This document shows, one piece after another, positions 21,663 to 34,540 of a DNA stretch of 64,000 nt. The position numbers were made by a program, and so were the translations under genes. A model generated the notes under the pieces. The model had not been told where the DNA came from and did no database searches. It saw only the letters and a program-made list of their open reading frames with translations. Source of the stretch: Phyto melanocephala (lineage: Eukaryota; Arthropoda; Insecta; Diptera; Rhinophoridae); assembly GCA_941918925.1 (NCBI GenBank), contig OW799234.1, positions 59,376,968 to 59,440,967 on the forward strand. Direction: 5' to 3'. The number at the start of each line of letters is the position of its first letter. Positions within the stretch are counted from its first letter, which is position 1.

Positions 21663-22660
21663 TTTAATGTCGAATATTTAATACGAATATTTTGTTTGAG
21701 TTGCTTCAGCGTTTCTGGTTTGTTTGCATAAGCCTTGTTGTTCAGATATCCCCACAAAAAGAAGTTCGGTGCAGTCAAATCAGGCTACCGTGTAGGCCAA
21801 TCAACATCACCATTCCTTAAAATAACTTGTTGTGGAAAGAGGTCTCGCAGTAATTCCATTGCAATCCTGGCTGTATGTGATGTGGCACCGTCTTGTTGAA
21901 ACCACATGTTAGTCAATCCCAAAGATAAAAAGTTTTCAATCATATCACGATATCGCTCCCCATTGACAGTTACCGTTACGCAGTTTTTAGTTTCAAATAA
22001 GTAGAGTCCAATGATTCCTCCTGACCAAATTGTACACCAGGCTGTCACTTTTAATGGATGCAATGATAACTGATGAATAATTTGAGGCTTTTCCACAGCC
22101 AAGAACCGACTTATTCACATGTACATTCAAATGAAAATATGCCTCGTTACTCATTATGATTTATTCATGAAAGTCGGGGTTGTCATGGGCGAGCAGTAAC
22201 ATCCTATTGGCATATGTACGGGAGTGTAAATGGTCTTCTAGAAGAAGCTGAATCTCAACTGGAAACAAATGCAAAATTATGGCCAAAGTTCCTGAGCACT
22301 GTGTCGAATTGAGATTGATGGATTGTTTTGAACAATTTCTTGAACAGCAGTAATGTTTTCAGCCGATCTTGCAGTAAGTTGTAGTCCACGCTTGACCCTA
22401 TCAGCTACTGTCCCTCTTTCTTCGAAATCATTCACTACATGATAAATAGTGCGTCTTGTTAGCACGATATTTCTCCCAAAATTTCACTTAACTTCTCATC
22501 GTCACAGTAATCGATGATTGATTCTGGTTTACCAAATATTTGTCCATATAAAATTTGCCACGTCCCTACTTCACGACTGCCAAATATGAACTGTCAACAC
22601 TAATGTTTACCAAAATGGCGGCTAAACAAAGTAGTATATCTTTCCGGCGGAAACAACTTA
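21663..22660 (-). mobile_element. Decayed rosa-like mariner, minus strand
   Basis: A nearly full-length but broken transposase reads on the minus strand. The left boundary abuts the neighbouring mariner. The right end is uncertain, near TTTACCAAAATGGCGGC (22609-22625) or slightly beyond. No clean inverted-repeat pair was identified. Confidence 0.6.
21665..22480 (-). pseudogene. Rosa-like mariner transposase pseudogene, catalytic residues altered
   Basis: On the minus strand, in order: RRTIYHVVNDFEERGTVADR (helix-turn-helix region), then SAENITAVQEIVQNNPSISI. After frame shifts comes SNEAYFHLN, where the first catalytic Asp reads Asn. Then LHPLKVTAWCTIWSGGIIG, TVNGERYRDMI and MWFQQDGATSHTA (second Asp intact). 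An in-frame TAG precedes PDLTAPNFFLWG, where the third Asp also reads Asn. NKAYANKPETLKQLKQ follows. The spacing from QQD to the third site is 41. It is dead by stops, frameshifts and lost residues. Confidence 0.75.
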
Positions 22661-24399
22661 AAAATGTTTTTTAAAAAGTGTATTCGCAATGTTCTCTCCT
22701 ATTAATTACTATTTCCATATTGAATTCTAATTACAATTATTAAATGTTGCAGAGGAACGTTAAAATTTATATATTTTTATCCCGCGAATTATTCGAAAAA
22801 CTTATAAGATAATAAAATTTGTAATTACGGACTTGTTTGATTTTGACTTTTGTATACTTCTAATGAAAACAATAGCTTAAATTAATTAAATATTTAAGTC
22901 AGTAAAAAAATCCTTTTACGATTCCATTGCAGCATTAAAAATTTTATCGTAATTTAAAACCTCTTTTAATAAAAATAAAATTAATGAACGAAATGTTTTC
23001 TTTTTCTTTTTTGTACAAAATGTATGTATTATTCTTCTTAGTTACACCATAAATGTTTCGGCTATAAAATTTATTTTTATTATTATTCAGTATGTGTCTT
23101 TAATTTGCTTCAGCAATATTTATGAATCCTTGTAAGTAACACTTGCAAGGATTCATAAATTTATGCTGTATGTCGCTATGTGTATTAATGTGTTTCCTGA
23201 AATGCCTTTAGATTTTATTAATACAAAAAATAAAAATAACGAGTGTATGAGAGTACGCAAATTTGTGGCAGTCATTTGCATAAAATACATAAATATTTAT
23301 TTTTTTTTTCTATAATCTGGATCTAAAAAAAACATGGTTTCTTAAGCTTCTTCTTCTTCGACACACTACCATTGACTTTAGTTATTAGTGCTGCGACTAC
23401 ATCAACCATAAACATGCATTTGAATGGTTTTTAGAGCTACTTTTATCCTGTCTGGTTTAAATTCGTTTTCTACTCATACATTTTCATGAGCGCGTAGTTT
23501 TCTTCTTTAGCTTTTCATACATCTTATTAATTTTGCTTTGCGCTTTAATTTTGTGAGTTAGGCAGTGCTTGTATGTCTTCAAGATTCGTTTATATCAAAC
23601 CATTATTGCTTTGTTTTTTTTTTTTATTATTTTATGAACTTTTTGTTGTGCGGTTCATCTTCAATTCACTTTCCTTATATCCTTCAATTGCAGATTAAGC
23701 TGCTCTCGTTTGCTCCTTCATTTAGTCATTCATTCATTCATTGTGCCCTTCATCATGAGTTGGTTATATTGTGAAAGCCATTTGCATAAATTACCGCAAT
23801 TGGCGTCATTGTTATTGTTCGTACGCCTGGGTATTAGCGCGCTTTGATTTGAAATTATTTTTGTTGTTGGCCCACTTCACTTGGTTTTAAAACAAGTTGT
23901 TGCATGTCTTTTTTATTAAGAGATTTATATATTACAATATTTGTGTGTTATTATTAGTGGATCAGCTGTTGGCTTAAACATGAAAATATTGTTTTTTAAA
24001 TAAGATTTCCGCGCTGGACTAGTCTCCGAAATTGTGTTATTTAAATATTTTCAAGGCAAAATATTTGCATAAAGTATTTTATGAGTTTAACAAAAGAAAA
24101 ACAAAAAGATTAAATAACTTTATTTGTTTAAAGAAATTTACTTGAGTTTGAAATGCAACTTTTATCTGTCACATTTAAACATACATAAAAAAGTTTGAGA
24201 TAAATCTACTTTTTAAGTAATAACGTTTGGTTTTATATGGTAAATTTTTAATTTATTTTCTTAATCTTAATAGAAAACAATTTTTGGTTTTTATTAATTG
24301 TAATTATTATTATAAAATTTCATATAAAATATCTATAGCACCCACATTTAACGTGTGCAGACCCGGTCCGTGTTGCTGGCCCTAAGCAAACATTAATGT
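22661..24399. other. Noncoding stretch with one strong hairpin
   Basis: AT-rich sequence with poly-T and TTC-rich patches. A run of CATT units lies near 23722-23740, and an ATTTGCAT octamer near 23780. Apart from the hairpin at 23118-23160 I see no structured element or gene. Confidence 0.5.
23118..23160. repeat. Compact inverted repeat, 20-bp arms, 3-base loop
   Basis: ATTTATGAATCCTTGTAAGT (23118-23137) pairs with ACTTGCAAGGATTCATAAAT (23141-23160) with one mismatch. The loop is AAC. Weaker pairing (CAGCA/TGCTG) extends outside. Confidence 0.9.
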
Positions 24400-24690
24400 T
24401 GTATTACCATACGATTTAAATTGAGCTTTTAACGAAATTTATGGCCTTTAAATAAGAATCCATGGAATACCTATCATATAGTTTTTTTTTTACAGAATAA
24501 CTTAATTAATAGAAATTAATAGAATTAATAGAAAATCTAAAATCAAACTTCACAGTGTCACCAACCTAAATATTCTGAAGATTCCCTGAAAATTTTATAA
24601 AAATCGGTTTAGCCGTTTAGGAGTCCATACGTTACATATGTAGGTATGTATGTATGATACATACATCCTGTTTTATATATATAGAAGATT
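24400..24690. repeat. Dispersed-repeat fragment ending in GTTTAGCCGTTTAGGAGT
   Basis: Contains TGTCACCAACCTAAATATTC, CCTGAAAATTTTATAAAAATCGG and GTTTAGCCGTTTAGGAGTCC, followed by TATG/CATA units. It resembles the end of the repeat at 20905-21158. Noncoding. Confidence 0.45.
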
Positions 24691-26939
24691 TATAAATTTA
24701 TATTTAAAAAGAAATTATAAGTTTTTTAAGAATATAAAATATAAATTTCTGTTGCCAACGTAAATGCTTTTTTAAAAAACTAAGAAAGCTATGGTTGAAA
24801 ATAATGGATTTATAGCCATATGAAAAAGCTGTAACTTCATTTCATTCTTTTAAATTTCATTAAGTTATTTTCTTCTCTTTTAAAGTAAAAAAAGTTGAAA
24901 CCCCTTTTTATAGCCACCGATTTGTTTTATTACAATCGGGAGACTATATGAAAGAGAGTAATTCAGAGGATAAAAAAATCCTTCGAATCCCTCAGTCGCA
25001 TTTAAGGACAACAACTAGTGATTACAGAATGCATAATACATCAAACTGGTTACAAAAGAAAATTTCTAATTAATTCCTTACTTTCAAAAAAAAATCATTT
25101 AAAATTTTAAATAAATTTTTAAAGAAATTGTTGTTCGTATACCCCCTCAAAACCTTATATTTTAACTCATCTTAATAATAATTATTTGATTTGCCTACTT
25201 GTCCTACAGATTTTTCCTGCACATTCAATTTTATTTACACCTAATTGATTTTAAACAATCAAAGACCAATCATTAGTATTATTTATATAAACAACAACTA
25301 CAACATCATACATTTCGTGCTCCATTCATATTTGCTTTATAGCAAACTCTTAAGGGTCGGTCTATTGTTCGAAAGGGAACCACAAATGCGGTTTGCCTCT
25401 TTTATTATGATAAATAAAATGCAAGAATTAAAAAAAGAAATGTTATAATTCCAGAATAATTTAACGTTTTGGCCACAATTATTTTAACATGGTTGAACAT
25501 TTAGTGTTGTTGTTAACAAGTGCTCCATCATTAAATTGGTTTTACAACAAAATAATTTGTTGGTTGGCCTTCATGCGGTGGGCAAGTGTATTAAAAATTA
25601 ATGCTTCGTTTCATGTTTTTAATTAGCAATTTTTACAAAATGTTGCCCAACAATCCAGAGGTATGAAATTAACTGCATATGCACTCCTTTACAACTTAAA
25701 ATCAATTAAATAAATTAAATGAATTAAAATTATCGGCCATCGGCTAGCAATAACACCACACATTTATTTTAAAATTAAAATATATCTCTAACATTTCTCT
25801 ACCTGTTTGGCACATCATTTAATCTTAAACTTTAATTTAATTCATGACAAACAATGTTTGGTCGTAACTACAGCAGTATAACGTTGTATCGTTTACACTG
25901 CATAATCGTTAAGATTGTCACAACATTATCATTATTTAGTACAAAAGTCACACAGACACTAAAGATTTACGATATAAAACACTTAACGACTCCACTAACG
26001 ACCTTCTCATGCCGCCTAATATCAGCCGTTAGATACTCGAACACATAATGTTGTTGTGCCAAAAACAAAAAAAAAAAAAACAAAAACAGCGAGTAACATA
26101 AACATTAGGGCCACAATTTAACATAAACCACCCCCTTATGGCAAGAAAATCTCGAATGGATTTGCAAAAGGTTTACGCGATCATTTGTCATTTCACTTTT
26201 TTGTTGTTGTTATCTTACAAGAGGGTGAGAAACGATTTACAACACAAGCATTTTACATTTCTTTAACGTTGGAAATGTGAAAAATATAAGAAGAGGTGAC
26301 GAAATGAAATAAAACCATATGAATTATTAATAAAAAAAAAATAATAATAAAATGATTGTAAACTTATGCTTTACGAGTATGTGTGATGATATAATAAAAT
26401 CATTATGAAATGTATGAATTATTTATGTGAAATTTGCATACATACGTACCGTACATATACATACATATGTGTATTTCTATGGCTATAGTATACATATGTA
26501 TATGATATTTATCGACTATGATATCTACAATTTTTTCACCATGACCAGAAAAGTGTTTAACTCCCCCAATCCCAACTCAATATTAAAGGTTATTGTTTAT
26601 TTTTTTTTTATTATTAAAATTAATAAAATGCAAAGTTAACAACGACGTTAACAGCTGAAATAAGTCATAATATCATATCATTCTTAAAAGAGTGAATGTC
26701 TTACTTATAATAAGAAATAAGATCTTCAAACAACCGATTCTATCACACAACTATTCAATACGACGAGCTTAAAATGTCATTTAGAAAAACAAATCATGCC
26801 TCAGTTCTGTTTAATCATTTGGTTGTAATAATGCATTTAGTTTCTCTATCATTCTTTATCAATATGTTGTCCTTAAATGCGAGCCTGAGATCAGTTTTTA
26901 TAACTTTAATCTTTAGTTCCAAGAGTATATATAACTTTT
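24691..26939. other. Noncoding stretch, no gene seen
   Basis: AT-rich sequence with a CATA/TATG patch near 26440-26500 and poly-A runs near 26069 and 26333. The short frames here have no recognisable motifs. Confidence 0.5.
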
Positions 26940-28290
26940 TCTTTTCTTTTTTAAATTTCACAATATTCATTTCCGATCCAATAGAGTATATATTTTCTGA
27001 AAGCTTATGAATAGGGGAGTCGATTGAGTAATTGTTCATGATTTGGTTGAAATTAGCTTTTGGAAGCCCCACATGTAGAACAGATATGTAAGTGGTATCA
27101 ATCTTTTGGAAATATTCGGAAACGAATCGCTACTGAAATTCACCACAATCGCCCTATAACTTTCTGAGATATGACCAAATAAACACAACTACGTCGTTAT
27201 CGTAGCTTATTTCGAAAATGCATTCCACTCGACTAATATCGGAAATAATTTTAGAAACAATATTCCTAAAAATGGTTACAATTTAATTAAATTTGAATTA
27301 TAAAATTAAATGAAAGAATAAATGAACTTAAGCCAGAATAAAAAAAAAAGTGGTTCACATTGAAAATTTAATATAGTTCGAATAAAATATAAATATATAG
27401 CTTAATTTACATTATAATTTTATTTTAGTTATAGTAGTTTAAGTTACAGTAGTTTTGTTTGTATTAGTTTATGTACATTTAACATTTCGTTTGGTTCGCT
27501 GGTTGTTCGAACATGATGTTAAGTTATATGCAGCCGAGGTGAGTTATTATGTGCAGCATACTCTTGGGCACTTTAATTATTCCTGCATATTACTTAACAT
27601 TAACATTACGTCTTAATTTAAATGTAACGGCTTTCGATTATTTTACAGAATAAACTAGTGTGTACATACGAGAACTTTGTCGAATGTTACAGAACACCAA
27701 TATGTTACTATAAATAACCTAACAACACAGCTAACATGATCAGTATTACAGTAGAGCTTTTAAAGTTCGTATCACAGTGAGTTTGATAATAAAAGTGTAT
27801 AACCATAAGTGAATTAAGTAAAGCGACATAAAAGCAATATCTGAGTGTGTTTTAATAAATAAAGTGCCCTTAATTTTATAACTAATTTGAACTGTTTTTT
27901 TATTTGCAATACGAACAGAACTCAAAGTTTATTTAAAGGAAGTAAGCCAATGTTGATAAAAGGTACAAACGTAACAATATAATAGAGGAATATCTTTTGG
28001 ACACGAAAGAAACACCAAACTATCAATCACAATATATGAAAGGATGTAAAATCCAAGATGTTGTTCGAAACAAAATGTTGGATAAATTTTTTCTCAGACC
28101 CATCAATATGGGTATCAAATAAAAGAGCTTCACTATATAATATAGTTAACAATGCAAAAAATTCAAAACCAAAGATGGCTTTAGAAATAATAAAGCAAAA
28201 TGGCGTATAACATTAAATCTCAAATCATAAGCTACTATACCTATGATGGCGAAGGGTATTTTCAGATTCGGCACGGCATGGTAATGAGTG
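26940..28290. repeat. Family-B dispersed repeat, copy 3, with internal insertion
   Basis: The left part (26940-27230) carries ATTTCCGATCCAATAGAG, CTGAAAGCTTATGAATAGGG and CTTTCTGAGATATGACC. The right part (28020-28290) carries GTAAAATCCAAGATG, AACCAAAGATGGC and GATTCGGCACGGCATGG. About 27230-28000 does not match the other copies and contains the possible LTR described next. Confidence 0.55.
27504..27917 (+). mobile_element. Possible solo LTR
   Basis: It begins TGTTCGAACATG and ends ATACGAACA, so the termini are TG..CA with a 6-bp inverted pair TGTTCG/CGAACA. A TATA-like CTATAAATAACC (about 27709) and AATAAA (about 27860) would suit an LTR. No matching target duplication is visible (CTGGT against GAACT) and no coding region adjoins it. 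Its family is unknown. Confidence 0.35.
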
Positions 28291-28481
28291 TAAATATACT
28301 GCAGTACAATATTATAGCATTACAAATTACTAACTAAAGCAAAATAATATATTATTTATTCTCTTGTTTTTCACCGTTTAAACAATTAATTTTGATTAAT
28401 TTGATAGCCGCAATCTTAACAACATATTAAAACTAAAAATTATTTTTAAATCCGTAGTGGGTTAGGCCTCCATTATTAAAA

Positions 28482-30540
28482 ACTAGCATTTAACCCGCTA
28501 CTTCGATAGCGCAGTTCTTACTATTTATTGAATACTCAAGTTCTATTTATAATTATTAAATATTTTTAGTTAAATTTATGAAAATTTGTATCTCTGATTC
28601 AACTTACTTAGAAAAACAAAAAGTAGAGTAAGGATATATCGGGCATATATTTCCTAACGAAAAGCAAGATCAATGCTACTGAGTTTCAAAAATTAAGATT
28701 CATAATTTGCAAAAATTACCCTTAAAATAATAAAAGTAACATTTTTCCTTCTCTTAAACTTCCACTTGGTTTATTATTACCTACATTCAGAATTCTATTT
28801 ATGTATACAAAATATAAAAAAAATGAGAAAAAGTAATTTTGGTCGTCCATAATATTAGGAGTTGGACCTCGGATCAAAAAACACTAATTTTAAGAATCTA
28901 TGTTTACAAACGTACAAACACTAAGAGTTTAATAAAAATGCGAAAAGGTTTTTTGTGTCTCCAATATCATTTTAATTATCAACTTGAATCAATAATCCTT
29001 TATTTCACAATTTTAGCTTTATAAACGTAGAAAATACAAAAAATTCCATTAAAATTCAGAAAAGAACCTTCTTGGTCGCCCATAACATTTTCAGTCTCAC
29101 CTTGTATCAATAGTCACGAATTTCAAAACTCTAGCTTAGCAAACGTTGAAAATACAAAAGGTACCATAAAAATCCAAAAAGTACCTTTTTGGTCGCCCAT
29201 AACATTTTTAGTCTCACCTGGAATCAATAGCCTTGATTGTACAATCCTATAAATGTAGAAAATACCAAGAGTACCATAAAAAATCAAAAAAGTTCCTTTT
29301 TGGTGGCCCATAGCATTTTTAATCTCACCTGGAATCAATAGTCCTTAATTGTGCAATCCTACCTTCACAAACGTTTAATATACAAAAAGTACCAAACAAA
29401 TTCAAAAAAGTACCTTTTTGGTCGACCATAACATTTTCAGTCTCACCTTGTATCAACAGTCACTAATTTCAAAATTCTAACTTCACAAACGTTGAAAATA
29501 CAAAAAGTACCAAAAAAATTCAAAAAAGTACCTTTTTGGTCGCCCATAACATTTTTAGTCTTACCTTGTATCAATAGTCCTTTATTTTACAATCCTACCT
29601 TCATAAACAAAGAATATACAAAAAGTACCATAAAAAGGCGAAAAAGTAAATTTTTGGTCCAAGTTCCAAGTTCCAATTTTAAAATGTTCAAATATCTATG
29701 TAACAAAATATTTTAATAGACATGATTTAAAGTCAGTAAATCTACTCTTTTTTGCATAAAAGTAATTAGGTTCTAAAAACTAAAAAACTATTTTCTCGAT
29801 TTTTCCCCATTCTACCCTGTTATGAGTGTGTTTCAATTTTTACTAAATTTCCCAATTAAAAATTTTGGGAAAATTGGCCGTCCGATTAGGAATTACATAC
29901 ATTTTCCGGAATTTTATCCTTTTTGGTGCCTTTTTTGTCCCCGAAAAAGTTTCCAAAGATTTACCCTAAATAATTGTCCATATTCTATTAGGCAATAAAT
30001 TTTATCAAATTTTGTCCCATTGAATAATATTAGAAAAGTTTCTTTTAAAAAAAGTACCAAAAAAAGGGAAAATTTTAACCCCTTATACATGTGAATTTGA
30101 AAAAAGTGCCGAATTCCTATTAATATTTTTTAGCAGATTACTTAAAGCAGTTTAAACCTTTTTCATAGCTTTATGTGTTTGAAAGTTACGTAGGGTACCA
30201 AAAAAGTACCAAATTATAATTTTTACCCGTTTTTTCCCTTAGGGGCTGAAAATTGAAAGAAAGGCCAGACTCTTATAAGCTTATTTTTTATGCAAATTAC
30301 AATACTTATTCAATTTAATTTGTATCATTTCTAGCTTAGCTGATATAAGATTAACGATTTTACCCGTTTTTACCCGTTTTTACCCTCTTAAAGTACGAAT
30401 TTCCAAAAATCTCTTCTTAGTGGAGCTATACATTGAAAGATGAACCGATTGTCCATATCTCAAGCTCTTTGCGTTTGCGCTGTACGATGATGAATCAGTC
30501 AGTCATTCAGTCAGTCACGTTACTCTTTTATATAAATAAA
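28482..30540. repeat. About 2-kb dispersed repeat containing a 118-bp minisatellite
   Basis: It starts ACTAGCATTTAACCCGCTAC, like the repeat at 20905. It ends after GAATCAGTCAGTCATTCAG and CGTTACTCTTTTATATA. The region after the minisatellite (29680-30420) keeps repeating AAAGTACCAAAAAA-like and TTTTACCCGTTTTTACCC phrases. No coding sequence was found. Boundaries are estimates. Confidence 0.5.
28815..29670. repeat. Minisatellite, about 7 units of about 118 bp
   Basis: The anchor GGTCGCCCATAACATTTT or a close variant recurs at about 28841, 28956, 29074, 29191, 29302, 29420, 29538 and 29657. The spacing is 111-119 bp. Each unit also has GTCTCACCTTGTATCAATAG and AATACAAAAAGTACCA. The central units are best preserved and the outer ones more diverged. 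The short frames at 29123-29338 and 29492-29716 are read-throughs of the array. Confidence 0.88.
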
Positions 30541-33500
30541 AGTTGATCTCAAGCTTGAAAAAATCATATATAATATATAGATTAATTTGAAGATTCGATT
30601 TGGCATAGTTTTTATAAGTTTTAATTTTAAGTACTTCTTTAGTGATCTTGGTTACTTTTGTGAACGGGCATTATCCTCTTGAAAAATTATATTTTTTAGA
30701 ATTTCTTAAAAAAAGGTTTAAAGTTTATGTAAAAAAGAGTTGTATATTCTATTGAATTCATTTTGGTACTGGAAAAAAAACAACTTAATACACCAAAGGC
30801 AGAGAATACGCCCCCACCTCCGAAATATATTTTTGAAAACTAATGTGGTTCCTTACCCAAATCTCTTAGGAAGGAGTTCGCAATAAATCATCTACAAATC
30901 ATCTTAAGTATTTAATCAAGCTGTTCTTACTTTATTCTTAAGTATTCGAACGAAGAGTCGTTTAAGATTGACACAATTTTGCATTTACTACATTCGGAAA
31001 GTTTCAACTTTCTTCACACATTTTTTATATTTTTTTTTTTCATTTAAGCCTTACATTGTAGGGCGTTTGAAAATATTGCAGACTAACTAATTGTGTCGGC
31101 TAAATCTCCGCCATATTTTTTGACCACTAACACCTTCCAACTGAAAAGCAACAATTTTGCCTTTCTCTTTGCCAAATGCATAATTACAGCGTGGCATTTT
31201 AAAAGTTTGGCCAATATGCAATGTACAAAAACTAACCAAACAAATTAAAAAGAAACAGGAGAGACTATAATATGTATAAGAAATACTTAAAATTTGCGTG
31301 TGGCTATAATATTGCGCTTCAGTGTATTATCTCTTCAAAAAAAAAATAGCTTATTAACGAATAGAACTAGACCTCATTCTCGCTAAAGCGAGGGAGAGTG
31401 TTAAAGATTTAGCTTTAGCAAGTTACAGAATAAAGCTCATAAAATATTTGTAAAAAGAACTTGATGCAAAAATGTTAACAACAAATAAATTTGACGGAAG
31501 TTACAAAAACTATATAGTTTTTTCTCCTTATACATACGTATAAAGTGAGTCCTTTAAATACACATATAATTTGTAAACTACATTATACTCCAAGGATGTG
31601 TTTATTATTTCCCTTAAACAAATGTTGTATTATAATTACTTTTGATTAATTACAGCCACATCCGTGATTGTTTCTAGTACATGAAATACCAAATACCTCG
31701 TAACTTTTATTTCCGTTCATAGTGGCAACTAACTAATACCACAACCAGCGTTACCAGAGTGATGCTTACGTAATTTTTCTTTTAATGATTTTATAATAAA
31801 ATGAAGATAAGTCACCAAAAATTCGTATAATACTTTTAAGGCTATCCAAGTTTTATTAGAAACTAAACTTAAACTAAAACTTTCGAAGAATATTTTTTTA
31901 TAAATAACTAGCAATTTAGTAACTCTTTTGTTACAAAGTACTTGTTAAATCACATTAATTTATGTACGTTTGTGCACACAATTTCTGTTGCGTTAGCTAT
32001 ATCTTTGTATTAGATCTGTGTAGCTTATGAACGAAAGGGTTAAAGTGAACGAATCACCTAAATGACTAACTAAAACTACTAAATGAAGTGACCCGGTTAT
32101 TTCTTTTACCGCTTTTCGTTTAGTAGTGTTCCATTCAATGTTTGTTTCTTCAGATGTTTTTTATGTCAAATTTTCCGTTTTTCATATATATGTATGTGTT
32201 CCCTGCAGATAATATTGGACTACGTGGTCCATTTAAGCTAAATGGACTAATCACAACATGGTCCTATGTAATGCAGTAATGGACCATATCATTTTTAAAC
32301 AAGAGATTGTAGTTAAACGACAAGTGTTCGTTTTTTGACGATTACATAAATTGTTGTCAAGACGTGTATAATGGTCGTGTAGATGCTCCATTGAGTAGTA
32401 GCAAAGAGTAGTTTTGAGACTACTACGATAGGTTATATGGTCCAGCCCTAGGACATCGTAATTAAATCGACCGTGTTTTTTCCATACTTTTGTGATCTTT
32501 GGATTAGTCCTAGTCCATTACGGAGTATACTTTACATGCGTGGGTTAAGTGTTTGTGTATTAGAGATGTGTTGTCAACTCGGTAATTTTTGTTCTGTTTT
32601 GCGTGCTTTTTAAAATTTTTGACACAAAAAATTCTTAAGTCAGTGCTCAGTACTTTTTTTACAGACTTAAGTGAAGTAAGTACACTTATTACACCATAGT
32701 TATATTCTTTTGTTTCAGTTGAGTGTTTGTGTGTTGATAAAAGGTGGGCTAAAATTAGGCTTTGTAATAATCACAAACTGTATATGGTTTCGAAAAATTT
32801 CTAACTTTATAAACGCAAAGTTGTAATATTAAGCTTAAGTAAAATATACAATATACTACTCAAAAGACCAATTGTTTATACATAATTTTTATATTATTTA
32901 TTTGCAAAAAATTCAATTAAATTTAATATACAATTTCTTCAACTTACTTGCATTATTTATATATTTACAACCAATTTTTATTGCATGAATTTAAAAAAAA
33001 AATAGCATGTTGCCGTACTGTCGTTCAAAAGTGCACGATTGAAGAAACGGGTAATTTTTTGCAAATCAAACTAACATGAGCGATCACTGAAACAAACGAT
33101 TTGGCACAGCTCTACTTTGTACTGCTAAATGTCGAATAATATTAAACGTCAAGCAGATAAAAAATATGGAATAAGAAAGTTAAATAAATCTGACTTCTGA
33201 GAGCATATAATATGAAAAACCTTAACCTTTAAGAAATTTTTCTTTCTTATGGCTTTAATCAGCTATAATTAAATACATTGTTGCCCATAAGTTTGGTTCA
33301 TACAGCTGTTTTTTCATGTCAAATTTAAGCTAAAAGAAATATTTCTATAGACATTCTAAATAATATGCTTTTTCAACATGTTGATTTATCTATAAAACTT
33401 TCTGGCAACGCTGACTACAACTAAAAGTTAGATGCAGTGTGCCAGAATACATGTCTCACAATCTTTCTCAGTAGTAAGTTCGAAAAGAAGAAGTGTGTAT

Positions 33501-34411
33501 ATAAGCCTTTATCAGAATAAACAAACAAATGCATACGCAAATTAAAGAAGACTCATGTTTTTTTCCTTTAACATGGCAAACGATTTCAAAAGGTAAAAGA
33601 CTTGTATGCAGAGCTATAGAAAACTGTTTGTAATTGTCGCAAGAAGGCGTCTTTTGATGCGCATAATTTATGATTTTTCCGTTAGACATAAGACACAAAA
33701 GACATTACAAGCTAATTGTAATTATAAATTGTATTTTGAATGAAAGTGTGTGTGTGTGAGTTTGTGTATATGTTTCCGTATGTGTGATTAATATTTAAGA
33801 TGCTGTTTATGGAAAATTTTCTGTTTAAGCATAAACTTCTTTTGCATTTTTGTAAATGCAATTTCCATTTTTAACTAACCGTGTTATCTTCTTTTATTGT
33901 AAACAAGGACATTTTCGTATGAATTTACAGTAACTCGGAAATCATAATATTTTTTTACATGCTCATACATACATACGCATTTATACAGTAATAAATATAT
34001 GGTAGCTTTTAAAAATAAAAAAACGCATACAGATTTTACATACATACATATGTGTATAGTACATGTATGTGTATAAATTTATGTATTTTGTATATAATTT
34101 ATTTTTGTTTTGCTTCTGTTTTTGGAACTTAACAAATGTTGTGTCAATTTAGTTAATTGCCAGCAATTATCTTAATGAGCGCCATGCCATTTCTAAATCA
34201 GACTAAAGGAAGAAAAAATATTAAAGAAACAAAAGAAAAATATCTTCCAGTTGACTTGTAATATAAACGACCTTATGACGCACTCATAAATATTACTCAT
34301 ACTACAAATGCAGACACTAATAGAATGAATTTATAAAAAGGCCAAAAGTGTAAAGGGTGTTGTTAGTTAAAAATTATTTCAGACTACTTATCCATTCCAT
34401 TTATTCTGGGG
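30541..34411. other. Noncoding stretch, no gene seen
   Basis: AT-rich sequence. Near 32210-32530 there are several GGACTA/TAGTCC and TGGTCCAT words (GGACTACGTGGTCCATTT, AAATGGACTAATC, GATTAGTCCTAGTCC) that may be remains of an inverted-repeat element, though the ends are not clear. TG-rich and TATG-rich patches lie at 33748-33770 and 34040-34080. Confidence 0.45.
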
Positions 34412-34540
34412 CCGAATTACGGCATTCGATATCGATAAAAATGAGAGAATTCTTATTAGAATCCAATACAAATACAAAATGTAAGAAAAAACTTTCACGT
34501 TCGATTAAAATTTCGATCGATATCGAATGCCGTAATTCGG
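34412..34540. mobile_element. Foldback MITE, 129 bp
   Basis: CCGAATTACGGCATTCGATA (from 34412, 25 bp in all, ending ATCGAT) is perfectly inverted at the right end (to 34540). The interior is about 79 bp of AT-rich sequence. No clear target duplication is seen. The 89-residue frame across 34357-34626 simply reads through it. Confidence 0.75.

Noticed and set aside
23118..23160. microRNA precursor reading of the hairpin
   Set aside because: The loop is only 3 bases and the whole stem 20 bp, too short for a canonical precursor.
28815..29670. CRISPR-like array
   Set aside because: Units are about 118 bp with diverged repeats throughout and no constant-repeat/variable-spacer structure, in a eukaryotic sequence.
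31383..31410. CTCGCTAAAGCGAG small hairpin
   Set aside because: Only 5-6 bp of stem and no context.
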